Assembly: GCA_937901255.1 (NCBI GenBank)
Contig: CALCHN010000082.1
Coordinates: forward strand, 1-14,136
Source: an uncultured Flavobacteriales bacterium
GTDB lineage: Bacteria; Bacteroidota; Bacteroidia; Flavobacteriales_E; Vicingaceae
Direction of reading: 5' to 3'
DNA length: 14,136 nucleotides
Part shown: positions 6,757 to 14,136 of the stretch, in pieces
Layout of the letters: each line of letters opens with the position of its first letter
Position numbering within the stretch: position 1 is the first letter of the stretch
Made by a program: the position numbers and the translations under genes
The notes under the pieces: model-generated
The model's input: only the letters and a program-made list of their open reading frames with translations
What the model was told of the DNA's origin: nothing
The model's database searches: none

Positions 6757-9700
6757 TTATTGATGCTTTTTGTTTGAACTAAATTTTTCTTTCAAGCTAT
6801 CCACTACGTCATAAACCATTGGTACTAAATAAACTGTTAATGCTAAAGATGAAAGCAACCCACCTATAATTACCCACGCTAATCCATTTTTCCATTCCGC
6901 TGATGTTCCTGTTCCTAATGCAATAGGCAACATTCCGATTGCCATTGATAAAGTGGTCATTAAAATTGGTCGCATTCTCCCTTTACTTGCCAAAACAATA
7001 GCTTCTTTATAGTGCTTTCCTTCTGCTTTCATTTGGTTGGTAAAGTCCACAATTAAAATAGAGTTTTTGGTAACTAATCCCATTAACATAATTAAGCCAA
7101 GCAATGCAAATAGACTTAAATGGCTTAACGATAAATTGAGTGCCAAAAACGCACCGATAGCCGCAACTGGAATGGCAAATAATGCAACAAATGGATAAAT
7201 ATAACTGTCGTAAAGCGCCACCATTATTAAATAAATTAGAATAAATGAAATTAGCAAGACAGAACCCAATGCACCGAAACTATCATTTTGCCTTTTAATG
7301 TCGCTTCCCCAAGTCATTTCTATTCCGTATGGCAAAGGGTTGTTTTTAACATAAGCAACTACATCATCGGCTACCGTTCCTGACGGACGACCTAAAGCAT
7401 CTGCGGTAAGCGTAACTGCTGGTTGGCGGTCTTTTCTCTCTAATAATGAAGGGGAATTATCTTTCTCAATTGTTGCAACTTGCGATAATTCGACAGGTAC
7501 ACCCATTGGATTGATGATGTTAAATTGCTTTATATCATCCTCATTCTGACGACTGAATTTATCCAGCCAAATACGAACAGGATATTCTACACCGTCTTCG
7601 GTTAATGTTGCATCATCATTTCCCGTAAATGCTGTTCGTAAATTCATTCCAAGATAGGCTGTATTTAATCCTAATCGTTGCATTTTTTCTTTATCAGGAA
7701 TGATTTTAAGTTCTGGACTTCCTGCTTCTACTGATAAACGAACATTATCTGCTCCGGGGACTTTTTCAATGATGTGTTTCAAGTCATTACCTGCTTGCAT
7801 TACTTGGTCTAAGTCGCTTCCACTTAATGTGATTTCAATAGGTGCTGTTCGAGGAATTAAACCTAATCCCATTATAGAAAAATTAATCCCCGAAAAATCT
7901 TTTTCTAAGTCAGTTCGTAAATCTCTCATAAAAGCTTCTGTGGAAATATTTTGAATATCTTCCTTAGACTTTAGTTGAACCGTAAATTCCGTTTTATTCG
8001 CAGAACCAACTCCTAAACTTCCCATTCCTGTACTTGGTCCACCAACATTACTAAAGACAGATTCAACTTCGGGCTGTTGTAAAATATAGTTTTCTATTTT
8101 TTCCGAAACTAGATTGTTTTGTTCTAATGAAATGTTTTTGTCAAATTCTAATGCCATTCTAAACTTTCCTTGGTCTCCTGTGGCAATTAATTCTTTTCCA
8201 ATAATTCCCTGTTTCATCATTATTCCTGTTCCAACAAATAGTAATAAAACAATGCTCGTAAAGATGAGTTTATGACGTAAAACCCACTTTAAAGAATTGC
8301 CATACCAATTAATAAAACGATCCAACTGTTTTTCAAACCAAAGTAAGAAACGATTAAAGAAATTGCTGGGTTGTAAATTGTCTTTTTCTCCAATGCGTGA
8401 AGCTAACCAAGGAGTTAAGGTAAAACCGACCAACAAACTGGTTAAAACAGTTACGATAATTACCACAGAAAACTGTTTGAGCATATCAGCCACAAAAACC
8501 TGTAAAAATAAAATAGGAACAAAAACAACCACATCTACCAAAGTAATTGAAACAGCTGAATATCCAATTTCCATTCTGCCCTCCAAGGATGCTTTTCGTT
8601 TTTCTTTCCCCATATCCAAATGGCGTTGAATGTTTTCTAAAACTACGGTGGCATCATCTACTAAAACCCCGATTACTAATGACATTGCTAAGAGCGTCAT
8701 TAAGTTTAATGTGTAGCCTAAAAGCCACATCGTCCCAAATGCTGTAATTAGTGAAGTTGGAATAGCAACCGCAACAATGAATGCGTTTCGGTAACTTCTT
8801 AGAAATAACAACATCACAAAAGAAACTAAGATAACAGCTAAAATTAAGTCGATGACCACCGAATTTACGGCTGCAATAGTATTATCAGTACTATCATCTG
8901 TAACAACAAATTGAACTTCTGAATTGGAATTGTGTTTTTCAATACTCTGAAACTTTTCTTTTATCAGTGCAGAAACATCTACCGCATTGGCGTCTCCTTG
9001 TTTTTTAATCATTAATCCAATCCCTGCTTTTCCGTTAAAACGACTATAAGAAGTAATTTCTTTAATGCCATCGCTTACTTCTGCAACATCTTTTACATAA
9101 ACAGGACTATTTGGGAAAGGCATTGCAACTTGTACATTTTCAATAGCTGTAATGTCATTGTATTTCCCAACTAAACGAACAGAATTACTTTCTGTATCTG
9201 TTTGAACTTTCCCTGCTGGCAAATCTATTCCTGAGCGATTGATAGCCTCTACCACCTGAAGCAATGAAACCTTATAGAGTTTCATTTTTTCTTTATCAAC
9301 CTTTACTTGAATTTCTCGTTCTTCGCCTCCAAGAATTGTAATTTCTGCTACTCCTTTAATTTGTTGAACTTGAGGAAGGAAATCATCTTTCATTTTCTGA
9401 TAAAACTCCGTAGGCTCTAAATTACTTGTTGCACTAATAGATATTATCGGCAAATCATTAGGAGAAACCTTACTCATTTCAGGGCTTAGAATGTCTTTCG
9501 GCAAATCTTTTCGAATATTGTCAATATAGCGTTGAGCATCTTGCATCGTTTTGTCCAAGTCTGTTCCATACTTTAAATTGGCAATAATTACTGAAGCATT
9601 AGGTAATGATTTTGTCACCAAATAATCTACTCCTTCTAAATTGGAAAGTGCATCTTCTATTTTTCGAGAAACAGAAGTTTCTACTTCATTAGGTTCAGCT

Positions 9701-9858
9701 CCTGGATAGATTGTTTTAATTACCACAACGGGTTGATTGAAGTCGGGCATTAATTCATAGCTCAAATTCTTAAAACCAATGATTCCTATAAGGGCAAACA
9801 CGCTGAAAAGCACAATAATCAGCGATGGTCGTTTTATTGATATTTCTGTAATATTCAT
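6757..9858 (-). CDS. RND efflux pump, HAE1 (AcrB-like) family
   Basis: This 1033-residue inner membrane protein exports small hydrophobic or amphipathic compounds using proton flow, as the pump of a tripartite complex. It has the expected two-fold layout: TM1 (about 11-30), a large periplasmic loop, a TM block from about 336 to 480, a further TM (about 530-548), a second loop and a final TM block (about 858-1020). The proton-relay residues are present: Asp401-Asp402 in GVLVDDATVVLEN, and Lys931 in GLVTKNSILIVDF, equal to Asp407, Asp408 and Lys940 of AcrB. These and the full length point to a working pump. The GLVTKN form fits drug or organic-compound pumps rather than CusA-type metal pumps, but the substrate cannot be read. 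It lies 12 nt after the adaptor gene. Confidence 0.96.
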   Translation of the reverse strand: MNITEISIKRPSLIIVLFSVFALIGIIGFKNLSYELMPDFNQPVVVIKTIYPGAEPNEVETSVSRKIEDALSNLEGVDYLVTKSLPNASVIIANLKYGTDLDKTMQDAQRYIDNIRKDLPKDILSPEMSKVSPNDLPIISISATSNLEPTEFYQKMKDDFLPQVQQIKGVAEITILGGEEREIQVKVDKEKMKLYKVSLLQVVEAINRSGIDLPAGKVQTDTESNSVRLVGKYNDITAIENVQVAMPFPNSPVYVKDVAEVSDGIKEITSYSRFNGKAGIGLMIKKQGDANAVDVSALIKEKFQSIEKHNSNSEVQFVVTDDSTDNTIAAVNSVVIDLILAVILVSFVMLLFLRSYRNAFIVAVAIPTSLITAFGTMWLLGYTLNLMTLLAMSLVIGVLVDDATVVLENIQRHLDMGKEKRKASLEGRMEIGYSAVSITLVDVVVFVPILFLQVFVADMLKQFSVVIIVTVLTSLLVGFTLTPWLASRIGEKDNLQPSNFFNRFLLWFEKQLDRFINWYGNSLKWVLRHKLIFTSIVLLLFVGTGIMMKQGIIGKELIATGDQGKFRMALEFDKNISLEQNNLVSEKIENYILQQPEVESVFSNVGGPSTGMGSLGVGSANKTEFTVQLKSKEDIQNISTEAFMRDLRTDLEKDFSGINFSIMGLGLIPRTAPIEITLSGSDLDQVMQAGNDLKHIIEKVPGADNVRLSVEAGSPELKIIPDKEKMQRLGLNTAYLGMNLRTAFTGNDDATLTEDGVEYPVRIWLDKFSRQNEDDIKQFNIINPMGVPVELSQVATIEKDNSPSLLERKDRQPAVTLTADALGRPSGTVADDVVAYVKNNPLPYGIEMTWGSDIKRQNDSFGALGSVLLISFILIYLIMVALYDSYIYPFVALFAIPVAAIGAFLALNLSLSHLSLFALLGLIMLMGLVTKNSILIVDFTNQMKAEGKHYKEAIVLASKGRMRPILMTTLSMAIGMLPIALGTGTSAEWKNGLAWVIIGGLLSSLALTVYLVPMVYDVVDSLKEKFSSNKKHQ

Positions 9859-9870
9859 AATTCGCTGTTT

Positions 9871-10926
9871 TTATTTTGTAGTGATATTTGCACCATTAAA
9901 AAGATTGATAAACCCACTTGTTACAATTATATCTCCCTCTTGTAAACCTTTTTTTACCACGGTTTTATTTCCAATATTTTGAGAAGTTTTAATTGTTTTT
10001 AGCATTGCTTTTCCGTTCTCAATAATATAGACTTGCGTTTTTTCTTCATTATTTAGAATGGCAGAAGAAGGAATTAAAAATCCTTTTTCTGTTTGGTTGT
10101 TTGAAACATTTACTTTCCCAAACATTCCTGCTTTAATATCTAATTGCTTGGTGTTTTCTACTCGAAATTGAACAGGAAAACTATTTCCCATATTTGCTTT
10201 ACTACCAATCATTGTAATTTTTCCAAGTAATGAAATTGCTGGAAACACATCTGCTGAAATGGTATATTGCTCGCTTGGTTTAAATTGATTTAAGTTGTTT
10301 TCAGCAACATTTACAGTAAATTTCAAGGTGTTTAAATCTGTAATTTGCAACAATGGAACTCCCGGAACTGCAAATGCACCAATTTCACTTAGCTTAGCTG
10401 TAACAACACCACTAAACGGAGCTTTGATAGTTGTTTTGTTAAGTTGTTCCTGAATGGTTGCTTTTTGAACTTTTGCAGCTTTTAATCCTAATTTTGCTTT
10501 TTCTAATTGTACGCCTTGTACTGCATCTGCTTCCGTTAAAATTGTATAGCGGTTTACATCGTCTTGTAATCCCTCAATTTGTACTTCTATTGTTTGCAGT
10601 TGCAATTTCAACAATGAGTTGTCCAATTGGATAAGTGCTTGTCCTTGCTGAACAATATCGCCTACATCTACTAAAATTGAGTTTATTTTCCCTTGTGTTT
10701 CAGCACTTAATTTGACTTCTTTATTGGGTTCAAATGTTCCTGTAAAGTTCCCTTTTTCATTTATAAATTCTAGGTGAATAGTGTCTGTATTTACCGAAAT
10801 AGGTTGTTCTTTGTCGTACTGATATACCTTGCTTTCAGTGGTTTCTTTGTTGCTTTTCAGTTTAAAAAACACAAGCGCTATTACCACAATCAAAGCAATT
10901 ATCCCGACTATTTTTTTCCAATTCAT
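9871..10926 (-). CDS. RND periplasmic adaptor (HlyD/MdtA-type)
   Basis: The 351-residue protein bridges the RND pump and the outer membrane channel. One N-terminal membrane anchor (about 5-21) is seen; there is no lipobox cysteine, so it is anchored by the helix. The lipoyl half-motifs are at about 72-104 (VGDIVQQGQALIQLD) and 165-197 (IKAPFSGVVTAKLSEIGAFA), split by a short helical hairpin (about 105-163). A beta-barrel (about 200-280) and membrane-proximal domain (to 351) follow. The length is normal for the family. Its ATG overlaps the TGA of the TolC-like gene (ATGA, 10923-10926), which suggests coupled translation. Confidence 0.95.
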   Translation of the reverse strand: MNWKKIVGIIALIVVIALVFFKLKSNKETTESKVYQYDKEQPISVNTDTIHLEFINEKGNFTGTFEPNKEVKLSAETQGKINSILVDVGDIVQQGQALIQLDNSLLKLQLQTIEVQIEGLQDDVNRYTILTEADAVQGVQLEKAKLGLKAAKVQKATIQEQLNKTTIKAPFSGVVTAKLSEIGAFAVPGVPLLQITDLNTLKFTVNVAENNLNQFKPSEQYTISADVFPAISLLGKITMIGSKANMGNSFPVQFRVENTKQLDIKAGMFGKVNVSNNQTEKGFLIPSSAILNNEEKTQVYIIENGKAMLKTIKTSQNIGNKTVVKKGLQEGDIIVTSGFINLFNGANITTK

Positions 10927-12290
10927 CTTCTTGATTTTTTATTCGTTATTTTAATTCTTCCTGTCAGCTTTTTAAGTTCCAAATCGGCTTTCAGATAATC
11001 TACAACTGCCGACAAGTAATTTTGCTGTGCTTCACGAAGTGCATTATCAGCCAATAAGGCATCGGTCAGCGTTGCCGTACCTTGTTTTTGTTGTAAAATG
11101 GTTTGCTCATAAATGAATTGAGCCAAAGCGATTTGATTTTCGGTATTGATAACCGTTTGTTGTGCCGTATGTCGCTGTCGGGTTGCATTTTCAATTTCCA
11201 TTTTGTTTTTATCGCCAATCAGTTGAGCCTGTAACTCGTTATTGCTGATTTCTAATTTCTTTTGATTGATTTTTCGCTGTGTAACCGTTCCGTTGAAAAG
11301 CGGATAAGTCAGTTGCAACCCTGCAAAGCCTATGGGATAGAATTTCAGAAAATCATTGGGCGCTTTATCATAACCAAAACCTGTTGTTCCGTAGGAAGCA
11401 ATCAAGTTCAGTGAGGGCAGAAATCGTGATTTGTTCAGTGTGCTTAATTCGCTATTTAACAATTTGTTTTGTGTCTGAATAATCTTCAAATCCAATATAT
11501 TTTCTTTATTATTTTCAGTTAAGGCTTGTTGTTCGATTTCAGAAACAACGGTCATATTTTGCTCCAATGGAATACCGATATTCAGTTTTAGTGCATTTAG
11601 AATTGAAATGTATTTGTTGTGAACGATTTCCCTTTGGGTATTTAACTGTTCGGCTTGCAATTTCACTTTGCTCACATCTGTTCCCCTTGCCAATAACTGT
11701 TCTTTCAACAGTTCCATATTCTTTAATAACTTTTGGGTATTTATCAGATTACTTTCCAAAAAATCCAATTGGTGTTTTAGAATTTGAGCATTGTAATACA
11801 GCGTAGTTATGTCGTATAAAACCTGTTCTTCCGATTTTTGAAATTGAAGCTGTGTCAGTTCATTGGCAATTTTTGTATTCTCAATTGCTCCATAAACCTG
11901 TGGATTATACAAAGGCATCACTAACTGAACATTGGCATTAATATTATGTGGTACTCCAAACTGTATGTCCCTAAATTGCCCTTGCGGTGCTTGCGGATTA
12001 AGTGCATTCATTGGCATTAATTGCGTAGGCAATTCCATAAAATATTTGTAATCGGCATTGGCTGTAATTTTCGGAATAAGATTGGCCTTTGCTTCTTTTT
12101 CCCTTTGTTCGCTAATGCTGATATGGTTTCTGTTGATTTGCAGGGTTTTGTTATAGACCTGTGCTGTATCAATACATTGTTTCAGTGTCCAAGCTTCCTG
12201 TGCCTGAACGATATTCCACCCGATAAATATCAGAGGAATAATAAATAGTTTGCGAGCGTTCACTAACATAATTAAGCAAATTTTTTTCAT
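10923..12290 (-). CDS. TolC-family outer membrane efflux factor
   Basis: The 455-residue protein is the outer membrane channel of the efflux complex. It starts with a signal peptide, likely cut after Ala30 (NIVQA, then QEAW), followed by WTLKQCIDTA (34-43), the usual opening of the outer membrane efflux protein domain, and two repeats of long amphipathic helices with strand regions, the second starting around residue 270. A second possible start is Met8 (12267-12269), which leaves a more compact signal peptide; the longer form is kept because it lies 10 nt from the preceding stop. The C-terminal LTDALLADNALREAQQNYL motif (about 407-425) is typical. It would dock with the adaptor encoded next. 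Confidence 0.94.
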   Translation of the reverse strand: MKKICLIMLVNARKLFIIPLIFIGWNIVQAQEAWTLKQCIDTAQVYNKTLQINRNHISISEQREKEAKANLIPKITANADYKYFMELPTQLMPMNALNPQAPQGQFRDIQFGVPHNINANVQLVMPLYNPQVYGAIENTKIANELTQLQFQKSEEQVLYDITTLYYNAQILKHQLDFLESNLINTQKLLKNMELLKEQLLARGTDVSKVKLQAEQLNTQREIVHNKYISILNALKLNIGIPLEQNMTVVSEIEQQALTENNKENILDLKIIQTQNKLLNSELSTLNKSRFLPSLNLIASYGTTGFGYDKAPNDFLKFYPIGFAGLQLTYPLFNGTVTQRKINQKKLEISNNELQAQLIGDKNKMEIENATRQRHTAQQTVINTENQIALAQFIYEQTILQQKQGTATLTDALLADNALREAQQNYLSAVVDYLKADLELKKLTGRIKITNKKSRR

Positions 12291-12300
12291 TTTCGTTTAT

Positions 12301-12861
12301 TTAATCTCCTCCTATCATTTTTGAAGTAATTCCTTTTTTATTTGAAAATTCTGCAATTAAAATTCCTACCAAATGCAAAAGAATAAATATTGGAAACCAA
12401 TAAATCCCCCATTTGTGAATACTTTCGATATTTCCTTTCCATTCAGGAAAAAATCCTTTTTCAATAAATATCCCTGTAACTGCCGAAATAAACACAAAAA
12501 GATAAAAATAAACATAAGTAAAACCTTGCAAACGTTCCTTTAGTGGTTGTTTACCTTTAAATGGATTGGGAAAGCGAATACCTTTTATTATCATAAAAAT
12601 TATTCTTGCTAAAAATGTAAAAATCATTACGTGAGCAAAAATAAAATGCCATTCCCACATTGGTTCTCTCAATACCTTATAAACAGCTTTTGCTTGTTCT
12701 GTTGTTACTTCAACACCTTGTGAAGCAATGGCATCAGCTACTGCTTGCTTTCCCATCCAATACATTCTTAAAAAACCTGTTAAGAACAAAATGGGCATTG
12801 CAATTGCCATTAACCAATGCAATAGCCTGTGAAATCCTGTGTATTTTTGATTTATTTTCAT
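12301..12861 (-). CDS. Cytochrome b561-like di-heme membrane protein
   Basis: The 186-residue protein has four membrane segments (about 17-35, 72-95, 114-133 and 150-172) and the histidines expected of bacterial cytochrome b561/Ni-Fe hydrogenase b-type subunits: FHRLLHW (His11, His15), WEWHFIFAH (His72, His77), and His149 with His163, the 14-residue spacing seen in E. coli CybB (His137/His151). It would carry two b hemes and pass electrons across or within the inner membrane. No hydrogenase or dehydrogenase gene is nearby. It sits inside the efflux operon, 10 nt from the cupin and TolC-like genes on either side, which is unusual for RND operons. Its link to efflux is unknown; respiratory redox sensing or protection against a redox-active substrate are guesses. 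Confidence 0.88.
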   Translation of the reverse strand: MKINQKYTGFHRLLHWLMAIAMPILFLTGFLRMYWMGKQAVADAIASQGVEVTTEQAKAVYKVLREPMWEWHFIFAHVMIFTFLARIIFMIIKGIRFPNPFKGKQPLKERLQGFTYVYFYLFVFISAVTGIFIEKGFFPEWKGNIESIHKWGIYWFPIFILLHLVGILIAEFSNKKGITSKMIGGD

Positions 12862-12871
12862 TTTTCAGGTT

Positions 12872-13168
12872 TTAATTAAAAAACTCAAACACTATTTCAT
12901 TAGGCATAAAATGAATTCCTTTGAAATCAGTAATTCCTTTGAATTGATGTTTTATGTATGGGGGAATTATAAAGGCATCTCCAGGTTTCATCACTACCTC
13001 TTTTTCATTGATTAATAAAATACATTCTCCTTCGTGAATAAAAATAACAGATTCAATGTTAGAAGAATGTTCTGGTAAAAACATATCTTTTTTGCCGTTC
13101 ATTTCTTTTGTTGTAAAACTTTCGCCAACTGCAAGCGTTTTTACTTTTGGTTTAATAACTTCTTTCAT
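12872..13168 (-). CDS. Small single-domain cupin protein
   Basis: The 98-residue protein is one cupin barrel with little else. Motif 1 is present but altered: His34 is followed by Ser36 where the second metal histidine is normally found, then Glu39 and Gly47. Motif 2 is PGDAFIIPPYIKH (62-74), with His74 kept. This leaves His34, Glu39 and His74 as possible metal ligands. Without signal peptide it is cytosolic. Small cupins act as sensors, isomerases or oxygenases, so no reaction can be assigned. It lies 11 nt after the TetR gene and 10 nt before the cytochrome gene. One possible role is handling or sensing of the compound the pump exports; this is inference only. Confidence 0.88.
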   Translation of the reverse strand: MKEVIKPKVKTLAVGESFTTKEMNGKKDMFLPEHSSNIESVIFIHEGECILLINEKEVVMKPGDAFIIPPYIKHQFKGITDFKGIHFMPNEIVFEFFN

Positions 13169-13179
13169 ATTTATAATTT

Positions 13180-13767
13180 TTATTTTTCAGTCATTTTTAA
13201 AATTCCATTCAAAACAGATTTTCCGTCCTTCATTAGATTTGATTTATGTCCTGATAATTTCCATTTTAAAACAGTCATTCTCATTCCTCCAATAATTATC
13301 GTGGTTAGTGTAGAAGCACCTATTACTTTACTGTATTGTCCATTTTCCTGTCCATTTTTAACATTTTCCAAAACATAGTTTTGCATTAAGTCCATTATTT
13401 CAGCGACTTTATTACTCAAGTTTTCATCAAAATGGAAAATACTTTCAGCAAAAATTACGCTAACGATAGCAGGTTTATCAGTGAACGTCTGTAATTGAGA
13501 GTTGAAAATCAATCTAAGTCTTTCAGCATAACTGTCACCTTCCTTAAAATGGATAGATTGAATACGACTTTTCATTTCCATTTTGAAATATTCCAATACA
13601 CTCAGTAAAATTTCATTCTTACTCTTAAAATGTCGATACAATGCTGGTTCTGACAATCCTATATCTTCTGCGAGCATTTTAATCGTCAAATTTTGAATTC
13701 CATATTTTGAAATTCTATTTGTTGCCGCTTCCATTATTTCTATTTGCCTGTCTGTAAATTCTTGCAT
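13180..13767 (-). CDS. TetR/AcrR-family repressor
   Basis: The 195-residue protein has an N-terminal TetR DNA-binding domain, with helix-turn-helix at about 28-47 (TIKMLAEDIGLSEPALYRHF), followed by an all-helical ligand-binding and dimer domain of normal length. TetR regulators next to RND pumps usually repress the pump genes until a ligand binds. Here the gene is first in the operon it most likely controls, so it would regulate itself as well; an inverted repeat over the promoter (13787-13817) is the likely operator. The ATG at 13765-13767 fits the family N-terminus, and the leader is about 30 nt. The ligand is unknown. Confidence 0.94.
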   Translation of the reverse strand: MQEFTDRQIEIMEAATNRISKYGIQNLTIKMLAEDIGLSEPALYRHFKSKNEILLSVLEYFKMEMKSRIQSIHFKEGDSYAERLRLIFNSQLQTFTDKPAIVSVIFAESIFHFDENLSNKVAEIMDLMQNYVLENVKNGQENGQYSKVIGASTLTTIIIGGMRMTVLKWKLSGHKSNLMKDGKSVLNGILKMTEK

Positions 13768-13786
13768 ACTTTTTAAATTAAAAAAG

Positions 13787-13817
13787 TTAGTTAGTATTCA
13801 CTCGCAAAAGTAAGTAA
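13787..13817. promoter_or_regulatory. Candidate TetR operator
   Basis: TTAGTTAG (13787-13794) and GTAAGTAA (13810-13817) form an imperfect inverted repeat (6 of 8 bases, with the two mismatches at equal places). It covers the -7 element and the expected transcription start, so a bound repressor would block RNA polymerase. Just downstream, AAAAAGT and ACTTTTT arms around 13768-13787 add a second, AT-rich inverted pair. Assignment to the TetR protein encoded next is inference. Confidence 0.45.
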
Positions 13818-13835
13818 ACTTTTTAATTCAACAAA
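13805..13835 (-). promoter_or_regulatory. Bacteroidetes-type promoter of the tetR-efflux operon
   Basis: On the minus strand TTTG (13832-13835) is followed after exactly 19 nt by TACTTTTG (13805-13812), matching the known Bacteroidetes consensus TTTG-N19-21-TAnnTTTG. Transcription should begin near 13798, giving a leader of about 30 nt before the tetR ATG. No other promoter match was noticed within the operon, and the gaps between genes are too short to hold one. Confidence 0.7.
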
Positions 13836-13949
13836 TTTTTTACAAGAAAAATGAATTTGTTGTTAGGGCAGGTAAAATTGGCTCTTTTCAAACTTTGGGT
13901 GGTGGGTGGGCTTGGTGCGGTTTGCAAATGTGCCAATGTGTGTCAGCTG

Positions 13950-13992
13950 AAATTATTTTTTAAAATGTGCGGTGGGAAAATTTTTTAAAACC
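13950..13992 (-). repeat. Right arm of inverted repeat bracketing the efflux operon
   Basis: This arm is the reverse complement of the left arm at 6171-6215. It carries both AT-rich blocks (13977-13992 and 13950-13966), but with 10 nt between them that differ in sequence from the 12 nt on the left. Further out, AGTTTCGCT also occurs on both sides at a similar distance from the blocks (28 nt on the left, 27 nt on the right), hinting at diverged longer homology. The surrounding 13850-14100 is GT-rich and holds no convincing gene. Confidence 0.55.
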
Positions 13993-14114
13993 TTTCGGGT
14001 CTGTCTGTGTCAAGTTGTAGCGAAACTGTCTGTTTTGTCGTGAATGTTGATAGTAGTACGGTTGTTCTTACGCTTGCCTGTAACTATATATAAACTCTAT
14101 TAATTGTGTTTACT

Positions 14115-14130
14115 CACCCAAAATTGGGTG
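14115..14130. promoter_or_regulatory. Palindrome, probable operator of a gene outside the window
   Basis: CACCCAA and TTGGGTG are perfect 7-bp arms around a 2-bp centre, six bases from the window end. The size and symmetry suit a dimeric helix-turn-helix regulator. TATAAA follows directly. Which gene it controls cannot be seen. Confidence 0.4.
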
Positions 14131-14136
14131 TATAAA

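Noticed and set aside
13851..13988. A 45-codon plus-strand reading frame starting at an ATG
   Set aside because: It crosses the right inverted-repeat arm, has no family signal, no ribosome site and a base make-up like the flanking noncoding DNA.

Overview
The window is AT-rich and looks like an accessory region of a Bacteroidetes genome, probably Flavobacteriia or Sphingobacteriia. The signs are the family make-up (a short RadC-like protein, DUF2141 next to an RND pump), the near absence of Shine-Dalgarno sites, and a promoter upstream of the TetR gene that fits the Bacteroidetes form TTTG-N19-TAnnTTTG. No rRNA, tRNA, CRISPR array, integrase or transposase was seen.

Positions 49-3897 (minus strand) hold a two-gene defence-like operon. 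A 996-residue type IIG restriction-modification protein carries a nuclease, an adenine methyltransferase and a target-recognition region in one chain. A coiled-coil/TIR protein follows 3 nt later, with a strong Shine-Dalgarno site inside the last codons of the methyltransferase gene. Divergent from this operon is a short RadC/JAB protein (4023-4643, plus).

Positions 4761-6089 look like a compact gene cassette. One TTG-started gene of unknown function (4776-5930, minus), with a HEPN-like RNFVAH motif, is held tightly between GTTRRRY/RYYYAAC core boxes and related GCRAGGT-GCGGAT sequences. On its 5' side is a 133-bp imperfect palindrome resembling an integron attC site. No integrase is in the window, so the mechanism is inferred.

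Positions 6307-13767 (minus) form one tightly packed operon of seven genes: TetR regulator, small cupin, cytochrome b561-like membrane protein, TolC-type outer membrane factor, HlyD-type periplasmic adaptor, HAE1-type RND pump and a secreted DUF2141 protein. Gaps are 0-12 nt or a 4-nt overlap. The three pump parts make a complete envelope-spanning efflux system. The cupin, cytochrome b and DUF2141 proteins are extra partners whose roles are unknown. A promoter and a likely self-operator lie before tetR. The operon is bracketed by a two-block AT-rich inverted repeat (6171-6215 and 13950-13992), which may mark the ends of a moved segment.

Positions 13768-14136 hold the promoter/operator, the right repeat, GT-rich sequence without a convincing gene, and a perfect-arm palindrome (14115-14130) that probably controls a gene outside the window. 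The best candidates for something new are the coupled RM-TIR pair, the cassette-like HEPN gene and the decorated efflux operon.
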